This document shows, piece by piece, positions 1 to 9,905 of a DNA stretch of 64,000 bases (the first letter of the stretch is position 1; the number at the start of each line of letters is the position of its first letter). The notes under the pieces were generated by a model. It did no database searches. It saw only the letters and a list, made by a program, of their open reading frames with translations, and had not been told where the DNA came from. The translations under genes were made by a program, and so were the position numbers. The stretch is from Drosophila miranda (Eukaryota > Arthropoda > Insecta > Diptera > Drosophilidae), in contig NW_022881603.1 of assembly GCF_003369915.1 (NCBI RefSeq), positions 44,021,723 to 44,085,722 of the forward strand. The letters run 5' to 3'.

Positions 1-60
1 GTGTTAAATTATACCAATAAAGATGATGTAGCAAGCTTAGCGATAGTTGAATTAAACAAG
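1..60 (+). other. 3' end of the U1 micropeptide gene
   Basis: The window opens just downstream of a peptide-gene stop codon: the first bases match those after the stop in the other units (for example after 6249). AATAAA at 16-21 is its presumed poly(A) signal. The coding part lies outside the window. Confidence 0.75.
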
Positions 61-126
61 TAAATTCATTATTTTTGAGATACCAGCTGATCTCAAAGCG
101 TAGAGCTCTGAGATACACTACTCACA

Positions 127-569
127 ATGCAGGCAGCCGAAACTGAGGTTTGCACATACCTATCTATCAAATGTAGACCTCAAAGTATTATAATTCAACT
201 AACTAATCGCCAATTCCACAGCCCAAGCGTACCAAGAGTTATATTGATGAGGTATACCGACTTTTAGAGGAAAAGCCAGGGGTTGAAGAAATATTAATCA
301 TGAATCGTTCCGGTGTGCCGATCAAAACGTCAATGGAACGCCAAGACGCACTTCAACATGCATGTCTTTATGAGAATTTGCGGGAAAAGTGTCAGGCATT
401 TCTATCAAAAATGGAGCCACCACAGCTCCTGACCATGTTGCGAGTCCGTACCAGATTCCACGAGGTCCTGCTAACACCTGATGGCAAGATAACCGTTTTG
501 GTAGTGCAAAATCCAAAGGATACACATCTTAAGGTAGAGGATCTAAATCGTCATTCCTCCAATTTTTAA
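127..569 (+). CDS. Roadblock/LC7-family dynein light chain, U1 (complete)
   Basis: Proposed two-exon gene: exon 1 127-147 (7 codons), intron 148-221 with a CTAAC/CTAAT-like branch point and CACAG acceptor, exon 2 222-569; 122 aa. Exon 2 has the Roadblock/LC7 pattern: a helix with VYRLLEEKPGVEEILIMN, a G-V-P-I-K-T turn, an Alix-like middle, LRVRTRFHEVLLTPDGKITVLVVQNP, then a family-typical end. Such proteins sit on the cytoplasmic dynein intermediate chain. Drosophila has several testis-biased paralogs, and which one this is cannot be told here. The donor (GAG|GTTTGC) is weak, so exon 1 is less certain than exon 2. AATAAA at 707-712 would end the transcript. The gene is convergent with shu. 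Confidence 0.8.
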
Positions 570-706
570 ATAATTGCTCCTACATATATCTACGTTGTTA
601 GTCATCCAACTTCTTACACGTAAAACATTCTCACTTTGTACACAGCCCAAACACAACAAACTGTTCATTTATGTGACTACCTGAATATAAATTCAATCAA
701 ATAAGT

Positions 707-749
707 AATAAATAGTCCTCAGAGCTTCAGCTTAAAAACAAAATTTATT
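707..749. terminator. Convergent poly(A) signals of roadblock (+) and shu (-), U1
   Basis: AATAAA on + at 707-712 and AATAAA on - at 749-744 face each other. Cleavage 10-30 nt downstream of each would make the two 3' ends overlap or abut. A second - strand AATAAA at 912-907, just after the shu homology, may be the main shu signal. The arrangement recurs in the other units. Confidence 0.55.
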
Positions 750-950
750 CCAAAAACAGATGACATTTTCTGACCAACAGAAAGTAAATATATTCTTGTA
801 CTCGTATTTATAAAACACATTTCATTTTCATACTCTTCAGTATGTACAACATAAACGTTAAGTTCTTCTAGAACTAATGTAAAATATTGAATTTGGTTGT
901 CTGTTGTTTATTTAAATGGATTAATCCTTCAATAGGAAACAGTGCCCGAA

Positions 951-2327
951 TCAGTGCAGATTTAGCTTGGACAACGTCAAGTCATTCTCTTCAATAGGGG
1001 ACACCGTTAGTTTCATTTTGTGCTCCTTGGCCATTTTGGATAACATTACAATGTCCGAGTTTATATAGGCACCCCGCAAAAGTGCCACCGACGATTTTTC
1101 GGAAGTCTCAAGCTCCTTCACAAGTTCTTCAACACTGGGATTACATTTGGTTTCATCCTTTACTTCTTTAAACTTCTGGCCTGACAACGCACGAGTCCAA
1201 ATGTCCTGAGATGCCTCTTTGTATTTTTTGATTTTCTTGTCCAGGTCAGTAATCTTAGCACTGATCTCATTGTTATCGGGCCGCTTGGCTTGAGCCTGCA
1301 TAAAAATACATCGAGCATCCTTATATTCGCCTAAGGCGGACAGGGCGCAACCTTCCTGGTAGAGGGCCTTACAGGGCCTTAGAGGGCTTATTTTCAGTGA
1401 GACGCCGCAAGGCTTTCATCGTAATGCACACGCGTTTGGGATTATGCAATTTATTGTAGCAGATCATCAAGTTTTGCTGGAAAAGTTAAAAAAAAACACA
1501 TAAGTGGGGATGAGCCACGACGCTACAAGTTGCATAGTTACATTGAGAGTGATCAACAGAGCGATTTGCTTGCGCTCATCCTCATCATTGGCTAGACGGC
1601 AATAGTTTAGAGAGCTTACGGCCCGCTCGAAGGCAGTGACGGCGTTGCGGTAGCGAAAGCGCTTCACACAGTCCTTGCCATGCATGTGCATGTCTAATGC
1701 CTTGGGGTAAACTATTGCAAACTTGTCCCGATCCACAGCGGCCATTGACGCGAAGGCATCTGAGTCCCCGATCAATGTGAAGTGAAGAACTTCGATTTTG
1801 AAAAGTCCATCTGAACGTGGTTTAATGCGCGGCGGGCAGCCCATCTCGTGAAATAGCAACTTATAGGATATAATAAATTCGGCTTTTTCATATGGGCGCA
1901 TGGTAAGTACAGCAGCCTGGAGGCCTTCTAGCACATCGCAACCTGCACCGGTCTCAAAATAGAATTTAGTTCGGCGCATCAATGAGGAATCAAAAGGAGA
2001 ACTCTCGCCTTCCCAATAACCACTATAGCGCACAGCGACACGTGCCTTGTCTGGCACCAGACCTCGGCCCTGGTGGCCCTCACGTGTGATGCGCTTAAAA
2101 ATGTTCTCATTGATCGGCTCCATCAATTTTTTGAGTTCCTCGAACGATTGGGTCGATGGAGAAGCGAGCTCTTCTTCATCAACATCTGGAGCGTTATCAC
2201 AATCTTCCATTTCGTCGACATTAAAGTCATCATCGCCAGCCCCAAATGGCGACTGTTCTACCTCAAATTGTGAGCCAGAGCCAACGAGTTTTCTAGAAGA
2301 GTAAGAGGCAGCGTCTAGGCAGCACAT
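951..2327 (-). CDS. shu: Shutdown-like FKBP-TPR co-chaperone, U1 (frameshifted)
   Basis: Exon 1 2327-1542 (262 codons), intron 1541-1477 (65 nt, GTAACT...CCAG), exon 2 from 1476. An in-frame TGA precedes the ATG. Layout: acidic N-terminus (~20-60), FKBP-type domain (~75-187, with VRYSGYWEG, PFDSS, VLEGLQAAV and the Shutdown-typical LLFHEMGCPPR), then a TPR-like region from ~205 continuing into exon 2 (QNLMICYNKL). Shutdown works with Hsp90 in loading Piwi-clade proteins with piRNAs in the germline. Exon 2 has a 7-nt duplication (AAGGCCC, just 5' of 1371) that frameshifts the TPR and gives TAA at 1371-1369, so the predicted product is 297 aa. The original frame stays open to 951 (LYQEGCALSALGEYKDAR and beyond), so the loss may be recent. 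It could be a pseudogene or a truncated-protein gene. Confidence 0.8.
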
Positions 2328-3045
2328 GATTGTGCAAATGTATCAAGTTTCGATGCTTGCCCAAGTTGCAGTGGTTCCTTGAGCATTTGAGTGCAATATG
2401 AAAAATTATCTTCCATTTTTTCCACACTTTTTCCCAACTTTAACTTGTTTGGGTTAATTACAAAAATGCGCGATAGGCAGTGACACCCTCAGAAATATAC
2501 CAAGTATATACCGATGAAAAAACGACCTTAGCCCACTTATGACCTCTTTAATTAAACAGGATAACAAATTGAGTTAAACTGCGGAAAATAATACTGTTTG
2601 TAAATCTTTTCTCTGAAATTACAAAAAAAAAAAACACGCACACGATATCTTTCACTGTAACAGCGCCAAAATGATTCAATTTTCTTTATTTTTGGTGGAA
2701 TATTAAAAAACCGCCTTGGGCGACAATGGGTTAATCGTTCCGTCGAGGATGGGAAACCATATTTCTCGATTTTGATTCAAGATATGCTAATTTTAGCCAC
2801 TCCCTTTTATTGAACTTTTTATATAAATAAAAAAATGTTGTAACGAAAAAGGTCGAACTGCCCACAAAGTTTTTTTTCTACACGATTAGCTACTTTTAAG
2901 TACTCCTGAGTACATACATATGTAGATGTGCCAGTTCATAGAACGAATAGATAAAACCACACCATGAAAAACCACGAATTCATTAAACATTTCTAACGCC
3001 CCAAATCTATCTGCGTATTTGAAAAGTAATTAAAAAATTTAATTT
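2328..3045. other. shu upstream flank, U1
   Basis: AT-rich non-coding DNA between the shu start and the TE insertion. It presumably holds the shu promoter and 5' UTR, but I recognise no motif with confidence. It has an A12 run near 2623 and is conserved in all units. Confidence 0.5.
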
Positions 3046-4012
3046 TTTTTATCTTGTGTGGACGTTGACATGCAATGACTGCATCTTTCAAGAGGCGATG
3101 CAGTTACTGCACCGTCAAGTGGCCCGTGTGACACCAGCAGAAGGCTGTTACGCGCGGATCCCAGGCAAAACGCAGCCTTCCTCCCGCCCAACCGACCGAG
3201 GGGCGCTGCCGCATGACGCGCGGTGCGTAGCCGAACCAAACGCGAACATGCAAGAAAGATAGCTATTAGACTAACATTCGAGGAAAATTAGTACTAAACT
3301 TACTAAGAAACTAAGCATGCAATCAAAGTACAAATACCACTACAGTTACTAATTAATAGAAAGGTGTGTAAGGATTAATAATTTAATAAGAGGAAGAGAA
3401 TTAGTGGTGGATATAATACGGTAGAGGGAATTATAATCCGAGCATAAGACCCTAAACGGTTCATGCAAGGAATAATTCGATCTACAAAGTGGAAGGAACA
3501 ACGGTATAAAATTTCTAGTCAGTCTAATAGGAATCGTGAAGTTTATGCGGCTCAACAGATCAGGGCTGTCTATGTCACCCCTGATCAAGTTGTGCATAAA
3601 TATCACACCAAGCATTTTTCTACGGTTAACTAAGGATGGGAGGTTTACTAATAGTAGTCTACTAGAGTAAGATGGGAGTCTTACACCCGCATCCCAGTTA
3701 AGGCCCCGCAGAGCAAAGAGTAAAAAGTTTTTCTGTACTGATTCTATACGGTCCTGGTGTACTTTGTACTGAGGGCACCATACACAGGAGCCGTATTCTA
3801 AGATCGGACGAACAAGCGAGGTATAGAGAGTCTTTGTTATATAGGGGTCGTCAAATTCCTTTGACCACCTCTTTATAAACCCAAGCACGCTCATGGCCTT
3901 ATTTACCATGGTAGAAATGTGTTCGGAAAACTTTAACTTGGGGTCTAACATAAAACCCAGATCATCCACCAGGGTAATTCTCTCAAGAGAACCACCAAAT
4001 AGGGTGTAAGGA
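3046..4012 (-). mobile_element. 5'-truncated non-LTR retrotransposon in U1
   Basis: Sequence absent from the other units at this place. It lies between 'aaatttaatttt' on the left and 'attaatttt' on the right, a likely 7-8 bp target-site duplication (TAATTTT). Read on the minus strand it has a reverse-transcriptase tail, a 3' UTR and a short A-rich end (ATAAAAAAAA), with the 5' part missing, as target-primed reverse transcription leaves. The last ~110 nt recur in + orientation at 41458-41567. Confidence 0.8.
3349..4010 (-). pseudogene. C-terminal reverse-transcriptase fragment of a non-LTR element
   Basis: About 206 codons open from the truncation. Motifs: DLGFMLDPKLKFSEHI, then LYTSLVRPILEYGSCVWCP, then RIESVQKNFLLFALRGL. 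These are the thumb and post-thumb region typical of Jockey/CR1-type retrotransposon ORF2. No catalytic FADD box remains. The frame ends at 3349 and is followed by a ~300-nt 3' UTR. It is a dead fragment; the exact clade is not settled. Confidence 0.75.
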
Positions 4013-4030
4013 ATTAATTTTGTAATAATA

Positions 4031-5026
4031 AAACGAGGGGGAACGTTGTGAGTTGCTGCGGACGCCGCAACTCTACATTTATACCCGATACTTAGTCAGT
4101 ATGGCTCCCCTCCGGCAGACGCCACGAATATTAAACGACACGAGAAAGAGTGCGTGCGAGAGAGACAGAAAATCAGTCTGACCGTGACGTCGGGCGCTGC
4201 GTAGCCACTGCAAATTGATTTGTTCCTTTTGGCTATAAAAATTATCTGATCTGATCCAGATTCAGCAATCTGATAGATATGGTCGTTATCTATGATTCTG
4301 CGTTTTTAGTTTTCTCGAATCTGCAATATTGTGGATGCAACAGATTTTCGTCCTTTGTGTGGGCGGAAGGGGGTGGGGCGAAATTTTGAGATAAACGTTT
4401 TATAGTGAGATCTAACAGGAGTGCGGATACTAAATTTGGTTACTCTACCGTTAATAGTCTCTGAGATTTGTGGATGCCCCAGATTTTCGTCCTTTGCGGG
4501 GGCGGAAGGGGTGTGGCGAAATTTTGACACAAAACGGTCAAGGTCCGATATCACAGGAGTGTGGATACCAAAATTGGTTGCCCTGGCTCTTATAGGTTCT
4601 GAGATCCTTGAACTCATATTTTGCAATTGGCTAAACCGACCATGAAACCTGTGTGTCAGAGAGAGACAGAGCGAGAAAGAATGAAATTGTTTTCTTGATT
4701 CTGGCTATAATAATTATACGATCTGGTTCAGATTTTGCACTCTAGAAGATATAGTCATCTTCTACGATTCTGCGTTTTTAGTTTTCTCGTATCGTCGAAA
4801 TTGTGGATGCCACAGATTTTCGCCCTTTGTGGGGGCGGAAGTGGGGGGGGGGAAGTTTTGAAATATTCTTGTAGCAGTGACATATCACAGAAGTCTGGAT
4901 CCAAAACATCGTTGCTCTAGCTCTTATAGTCCTTGGGTCGGAAACGATTCCTTCTGGACGTTACACACATCCACTTTTACCACAAATCTAATATACCCCA
5001 ATACTCATTTTGAGTATCGGGTATAA
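4031..5026. mobile_element. DINE-1/mini-me-like element A (U1)
   Basis: Begins ACGAGGGGGAACGTTGTGAG and ends in a hairpin (ACTCATTTTGAGT) followed by CGGGTATAA. Subterminal inverted repeat: TATACCCGATACT near the left end, AGTATCGGGTATA at the right end. Inside are two or three diverged direct repeats of ~200-450 bp ('attgtggatgc...agattttcg...gggcggaag'). This matches the non-autonomous Helitron-derived DINE-1/mini-me/ISY group of Drosophila. Copy A lacks the (GGAC/AGAC)n tract that most sisters carry before 'tcggctattgatgctgatc'. There is no coding capacity. Confidence 0.75.
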
Positions 5027-6054
5027 TAAAAGAAAGTTACATAGCCCCTCCCATCAGGTAACCAACCTCTACCAAAGAATTTTCGCACATGTGGCTAATA
5101 TCAGTTAAATCTGTTAAGGGGGCATGGTGCACATGCCAAGGCCGCCTCAATATATCAATTCGCGTGCCGAAATTTAATAAGTGCTCTCCATAATTAAGCC
5201 CTGTTTTTAAAACCCAAAATTTAATCACTGTTACATACAGTTACAGTTAAATAACCCCCGCTTGCATTCAGGTTCGTTGCAGCAATAGAGAACCAATTAT
5301 AAGCCACCAACAAGACTGATTGCTGATAATAATAATATTTCAGTTTTGCATTTAAATTTTCTCATCGTCATACATACATGACGAGAAAAGTTCTGAATTT
5401 TTGAATAATGTGCAATCATTGAGACGGCACACTTCCCAAGTGATGGCACAGTAACTTCGATGGCGCATATCCTCACAAAACGCCAGACGCTGACAGTCTG
5501 TAATATATGATTATTATAATGAAAATACAATGAAGATTAGTCGATATTTAATTGGAGTAAAGTAATTACAGTGGGGTACTGGGAGGAGAATATATTAAGG
5601 CTTAAGGAATAACACGGAATAAAAGAGCAGTGTTTACATGGTTGGGTGGGTAAACTCGAAATAACAACACCTGAATCCGCGCGGCTATACATATGGCACA
5701 ATCGACTGGATTTCTGTAACCCCTAACGCCAGGTTGGCAATTAAAATCTTTTTTATGTGTTTAACTAAAACAACTAAAAGATCCAGCCCATCCAAATAGC
5801 CCTGGGCGAAAAATCCCCCAAAATATTGTGGATGATAGTTTTCCCACGGATTTGATAACCGTTACGGGCACCGAAGGCGAATTCCCACCTGTTCAATGAA
5901 TCTACCTCCTCTTGCATTTACGGCATTAACTGCTTGCATTAACATACCCTTTTGGTCAATTTAAAACTAGCCGGCAAAATTTTTTTAAATTTTTAATTAA
6001 ATTTGAGTTTTCACTCCATTCAATCCAGTCATAATTCCATTTTCATGGTTTAAA
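5027..6054. other. Unit spacer between DINE A and the U2 peptide gene
   Basis: Single-copy-like spacer repeated in every unit. It contains minus-strand ORFs of 63 and 77 codons (5037-5228, 5297-5530) with no recognisable family. This version lacks a ~237-bp block found in most sisters (see 10822-11050) and a 12-bp 'ggagggaaacaa' stretch near 5831. The peptide-gene promoter should lie in the last ~100 bp, where 'tcaatccagtcat' resembles an insect initiator. Confidence 0.5.
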
Positions 6055-6249
6055 ATGTGTGTGTTAATTGTTGATAGTACAAAAACTGTTTATGACTTCG
6101 TACGAAAACATTTGGAACTAAAGATAGCAGCTAAGATGAGACTTAAATTGTTCTTTATTCTGTTGTTGATTATTCTAGCAATGGTTTTATTAATGACGAA
6201 AGTCAGTGCCAAACGATGGGCTGATGGAGTAGATGGAGTGTGTGCCTAA
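6055..6249 (+). CDS. Micropeptide gene, secreted or membrane, U2
   Basis: 64 codons from an ATG with A at -3 (6055); an internal ATG at 6136 gives 37 aa. From the internal Met the protein reads as a classic signal peptide or TM anchor: MRLKLF, a long Leu/Ile/Val core, then KVSA, a possible signal-peptidase site, and a tail of ~12 residues rich in Asp and Gly ending GVCA. Stop TAA at 6247-6249; AATAAA at 6277-6282 makes a very short 3' UTR. I do not recognise the family. Size and shape fit a seminal-fluid or secreted micropeptide, or a single-pass membrane peptide. It lies ~140 bp upstream of the roadblock start. Confidence 0.6.
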   Translation: MCVLIVDSTKTVYDFVRKHLELKIAAKMRLKLFFILLLIILAMVLLMTKVSAKRWADGVDGVCA

Positions 6250-6387
6250 TCACTTTTTATAGTGTTAAATTATACCAATAAAGATGATGTAGCAAGCTTA
6301 GCGATACTTGAATTAAACAAGTAAATTCATTATTTTTGAGATACCAGCTGATCTCAAAGCGTAGAGCTCTGAGATACACTACTCACA

Positions 6388-6830
6388 ATGCAGGCAGCCG
6401 AAACTGAGGTTTGCACATACCTATCTATCAAATGTAGACCTCAAAGTATTATAATTCAACTAACTAATCGCCAATTCCACAGCCCAAGCGTACCAAGAGT
6501 TATATTGATGAGGTATACCGACTTTTAGAGGAAAAGCCAGGGGTTGAAGAAATATTAATCATGAATCGTTCCGGTGTGCCGATCAAAACGTCAATGGAAC
6601 GCCAAGACGCACTTCAACATGCCTGTCTTTATGAGAATTTGCGGGAAAAGTGTCAGGCATTTCTATCAAAAATGGAGCCACCACAGCTCCTGACCATGTT
6701 GCGAGTCCGTACCAGATTCCACGAGGTCCTGCTAACACCTGATGGCAAGATAACCGTTTTGGTAGTGCAAAATCCAAAGGATACACATCTTAAGGTAGAG
6801 GATCTAAATCGTCATTCCTCCAATTTTTAA
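6388..6830 (+). CDS. Roadblock-family dynein light chain, U2 (complete)
   Basis: Exon 1 6388-6408, intron 6409-6482, exon 2 6483-6830; 122 aa. The protein appears the same as the U1 copy. Start exon, splice sites and frame are all intact. Confidence 0.8.
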
Positions 6831-7150
6831 ATAATTGCTCCTACATATATCTACGTTGTTAGTCATCCAACTTCTTACACGTAAAACATTCTCACTTTGT
6901 ACACAGCCCAAACACAACAAACTGTTCATTTATGTGACTACCTGAATATAAATTCAATCAAATAAGTAATAAATAGTCCTCAGAGCTTCAGCTTAAAAAC
7001 AAAATTTATTCCAAAAACAGATGACATTTTCTGACCAACAGAAAGTAAATATATTCTTGTACTCGTATTTATAAAACACATTTCATTTTCATACTCTTCA
7101 GTATGTACAACATAAACGTTAAGTTCTTCTAGAACTAATGTAAAATATTG

Positions 7151-8529
7151 AATTTGCAGATTTAGCTTGGACAACGTCAAGTCATTCTCGTCAATAGGGG
7201 ACACCGTTAGTTTCATTTTGTGCTCCTTGGCCATTTTGGATAACATTACAATGTCCGAGTTTATATAGGCACCCCGCAAAAGTGCCACCGACGATTTTTC
7301 GGAAGTCTCAAGCTCCTTCACAAGTTCTTCAACACTGGGATTACATTTGGTTTCATCCTTTACTTCTTTAAACTTCTGGCCTGACAACGCACGAGTCCAA
7401 ATGTCCTGAGATGCCTCTTTGTATTTTTTGATTTTCTTGTCCAGGTCAGTAATCTTAGCACTGATCTCATTGTTATCGGGCCGCTTGGCTTGAGCCTGCA
7501 TAAAAATACATCGAGCATCCTTATATTCGCCTAAGGCGGACAGGGCGCAACCTTCCTGGTAGAGGGCCTTACAGGGCCTTAGAGGGCTTATTTTCAGTGA
7601 GACGCCGCAAGGCTTTCATCGTAATGCACACGCGTTTGGGATTATGCAATTTATTGTAGCAGATCATCAAGTTTTGCTGGAAAAGTTAAAAAAAAAAACA
7701 CATAAGTGGGGATGAGCCACGACGCTACAAGTTGCATAGTTACATTGAGAGTGATCAACAGAGCGATTTGCTTGCGCTCATCCTCATCATTGGCTAGACG
7801 GCAATAGTTTAGAGAGCTTACGGCCCGCTCGAAGGCAGTGACGGCGTTGCGGTAGCGAAAGCGCTTCACACAGTCCTTGCCATGCATGTGCATGTCTAAT
7901 GCCTTGGGGTAAACTATTGCAAACTTGTCCCGATCCACAGCGGCCATTGACGCGAAGGCATCTGAGTCCCCGATCAATGTGAAGTGAAGAACTTCGATTT
8001 TGAAAAGTCCATCTGAACGTGGTTTAATGCGCGGCGGGCAGCCCATCTCGTGAAATAGCAACTTATAGGATATAATAAATTCGGATTTTTCATATGGGCG
8101 CATGGTAAGTACAGCAGCCTGGAGGCCTTCTAGCACATCGCAACCTGCACCGGTCTCAAAATAGAATTTAGTTCGGCGCATCAATGAGGAATCAAAAGGA
8201 GAACTCTCGCCTTCCCAATAACCACTATAGCGCACAGCGACACGTGCCTTGTCTGGCACCAGACCTCGGCCCTGGTGGCCCTCACGTGTGATGCGCTTAA
8301 AAATGTTCTCATTGATCGGCTCCATCAATTTTTTGAGTTCCTCGAACGATTGGGTCGATGGAGAAGCGAGCTCTTCTTCATCAACATCTGGAGCGTTATC
8401 ACAATCTTCCATTTCGTCGACATTAAAGTCATCATCGCCAGCCCCAAATGGCGACTGTTCTACCTCAAATTGTGAGCCAGAGCCAACGAGTTTTCTAGAA
8501 AAGTAAGAGGCAGCGTCTAGGCAGCACAT
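7151..8529 (-). CDS. shu: Shutdown-like FKBP-TPR protein, U2 (frameshifted)
   Basis: Exon 1 8529-7744 is intact; intron 7743-7677 (longer A run); exon 2 from 7676 stops at 7571-7569 through the shared 7-nt duplication. Differences from U1: S10F near the N-terminus and A149S in the FKBP domain. A ~60-bp deletion at ~7157 removes the original stop region, so the distal frame runs on to 6980; this lies downstream of the frameshift and probably has no effect. Confidence 0.78.
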
Positions 8530-9253
8530 GATTGTGCAAATGTATCAAATTTCGATGCTTACCCAAGTTGCAGTGGTTCCTTGAGCATTTGAGTGCAATA
8601 TGAAAAATTATCTTCCATTTTTTCCACACTTTTTCCCAACTTTAACTTGTTTGGGTTAATTACAAAAAAGCGCGCTAGGCAGTGACACCCTCAGAAATAT
8701 ACCAAGTATATACCGATGAAAAAACGACCTTAGCACACTTATGACCTCTTTAATTAAACAGGATAACAAATTGAGTTAAACTGCGGAAAATAATACTGTT
8801 TGTAAATCTTTTCTCTGAAATTACAAAAAAAAAAAAACACACACACGATATCTTTCACTGTAACATCGCCAAAATGATTCAATTTTCTTTATTTTTGGTG
8901 GAATATTTAAAAACCGCCTTGGGCGACAATGGGTTAATCGTTCCGTCGAGGATGGGAAACCATATTTCTCGATTTTGATTCTAGATATGCTAATTTTAGC
9001 CACTCCCTTTTATTGAACTTTTAATATAAATAAAAAAATGTTGTAACGAAAAAGGTCGAACTGCCCACAAAGTTTTTTTTCTACACGATTAGCTACTTTT
9101 AAGTACTCCTGAGTACATATGTAGATGTGGCAGTTCATAGAACGAATAGATAAAACCACACCATGAAAAACCACGAATTCATTAAACATTTCTAACGCCC
9201 CAAATCTATCTGCGTATTTGAAAAGTAATTAAAAAATTTAATTTTGTAATAAT
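8530..9253. other. shu upstream flank, U2
   Basis: Same AT-rich flank as U1 but without the non-LTR insertion, so it shows the empty target site ('aaatttaattttgtaataat' at ~9236-9255). A 60-codon minus ORF (8821-9003) is not convincing. Confidence 0.5.
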
Positions 9254-9905
9254 AAAACGAGGGGGAACGTTGTGAGTTGCTGCGGACGCCGCAACTCTAC
9301 ATTTATACCCGATACTTAGTCAGTATGGCTCCCCTCCGGCAGACGCCGCGAATATTAAACGACACGAGAAAGAGTGCGTGCGAGAGAGACAGAAAATCAG
9401 TCTGACCGTGACGTCGGGCGCTGCGTAGCCACTGCAAATTGATTTGTTCCTTTTGGCTATAAAAATGATCTGATCTGATCTGATCCAGATTCAGCAATCT
9501 GATAGATATGGTCGTTATCTATGATTCTGCGTTTTTAGTTTTCTCGAATCGTCGAAATTGTGGATGCCACAGATTTTCGCCCGTTGTGTGGTCGGAAGTG
9601 TGGGGGGGGGGGGGGGGCAAAGTTTTGAAATATTCTTGTAGCAGTGACATATCACAGAAGTCTGGATCCAAAACATCGTTGCTCTAGCTCTTATAGTCTT
9701 TGAGCACTAGGCGCTGAAGGGGACGGACAGACGGACGGACGGACAGACGGACAGACATTCAGGGCTCAATCGCCTCGGCTATTGATGCTGATCCAGAATA
9801 TATATACTTTATTGGGTCGGAAACGATTCCTTCTGGACGTTACACACATCCACTTTTACCACAAATCTAATATACCCCAATACTCATTTTGAGTATCGGG
9901 TATAA
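9254..9905. mobile_element. DINE-1/mini-me-like element B, internally deleted
   Basis: Only ~650 bp. The first 'gttttctcgaat' joins directly to the second repeat's 'cgtcgaaattg' at ~9550, so ~440 bp between two internal direct repeats is lost. This is expected from recombination or slippage between them. It keeps a long G tract (~9600-9617) and a GGAC/AGAC tract (~9722-9757). Confidence 0.75.

Noticed and set aside
322..525. 67-codon minus-strand ORF recurring in most units
   Set aside because: Lies wholly antisense to roadblock exon 2 and is explained by that coding sequence.
2047..2304. 85- and 66-codon plus-strand ORFs recurring in each unit
   Set aside because: Antisense to the conserved shu exon 1; no independent support.
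4306..4645. ORFs of 74-106 codons inside DINE elements
   Set aside because: Read the internal direct repeats of a non-coding element; lengths vary with indels and G-tract length.
5037..5530. 63- and 77-codon minus ORFs in the unit spacer
   Set aside because: Repeated only because the unit is repeated. The 77-codon frame is broken by a ~30-bp deletion at ~15915 and the 63-codon one is altered at ~53880. No recognisable family.
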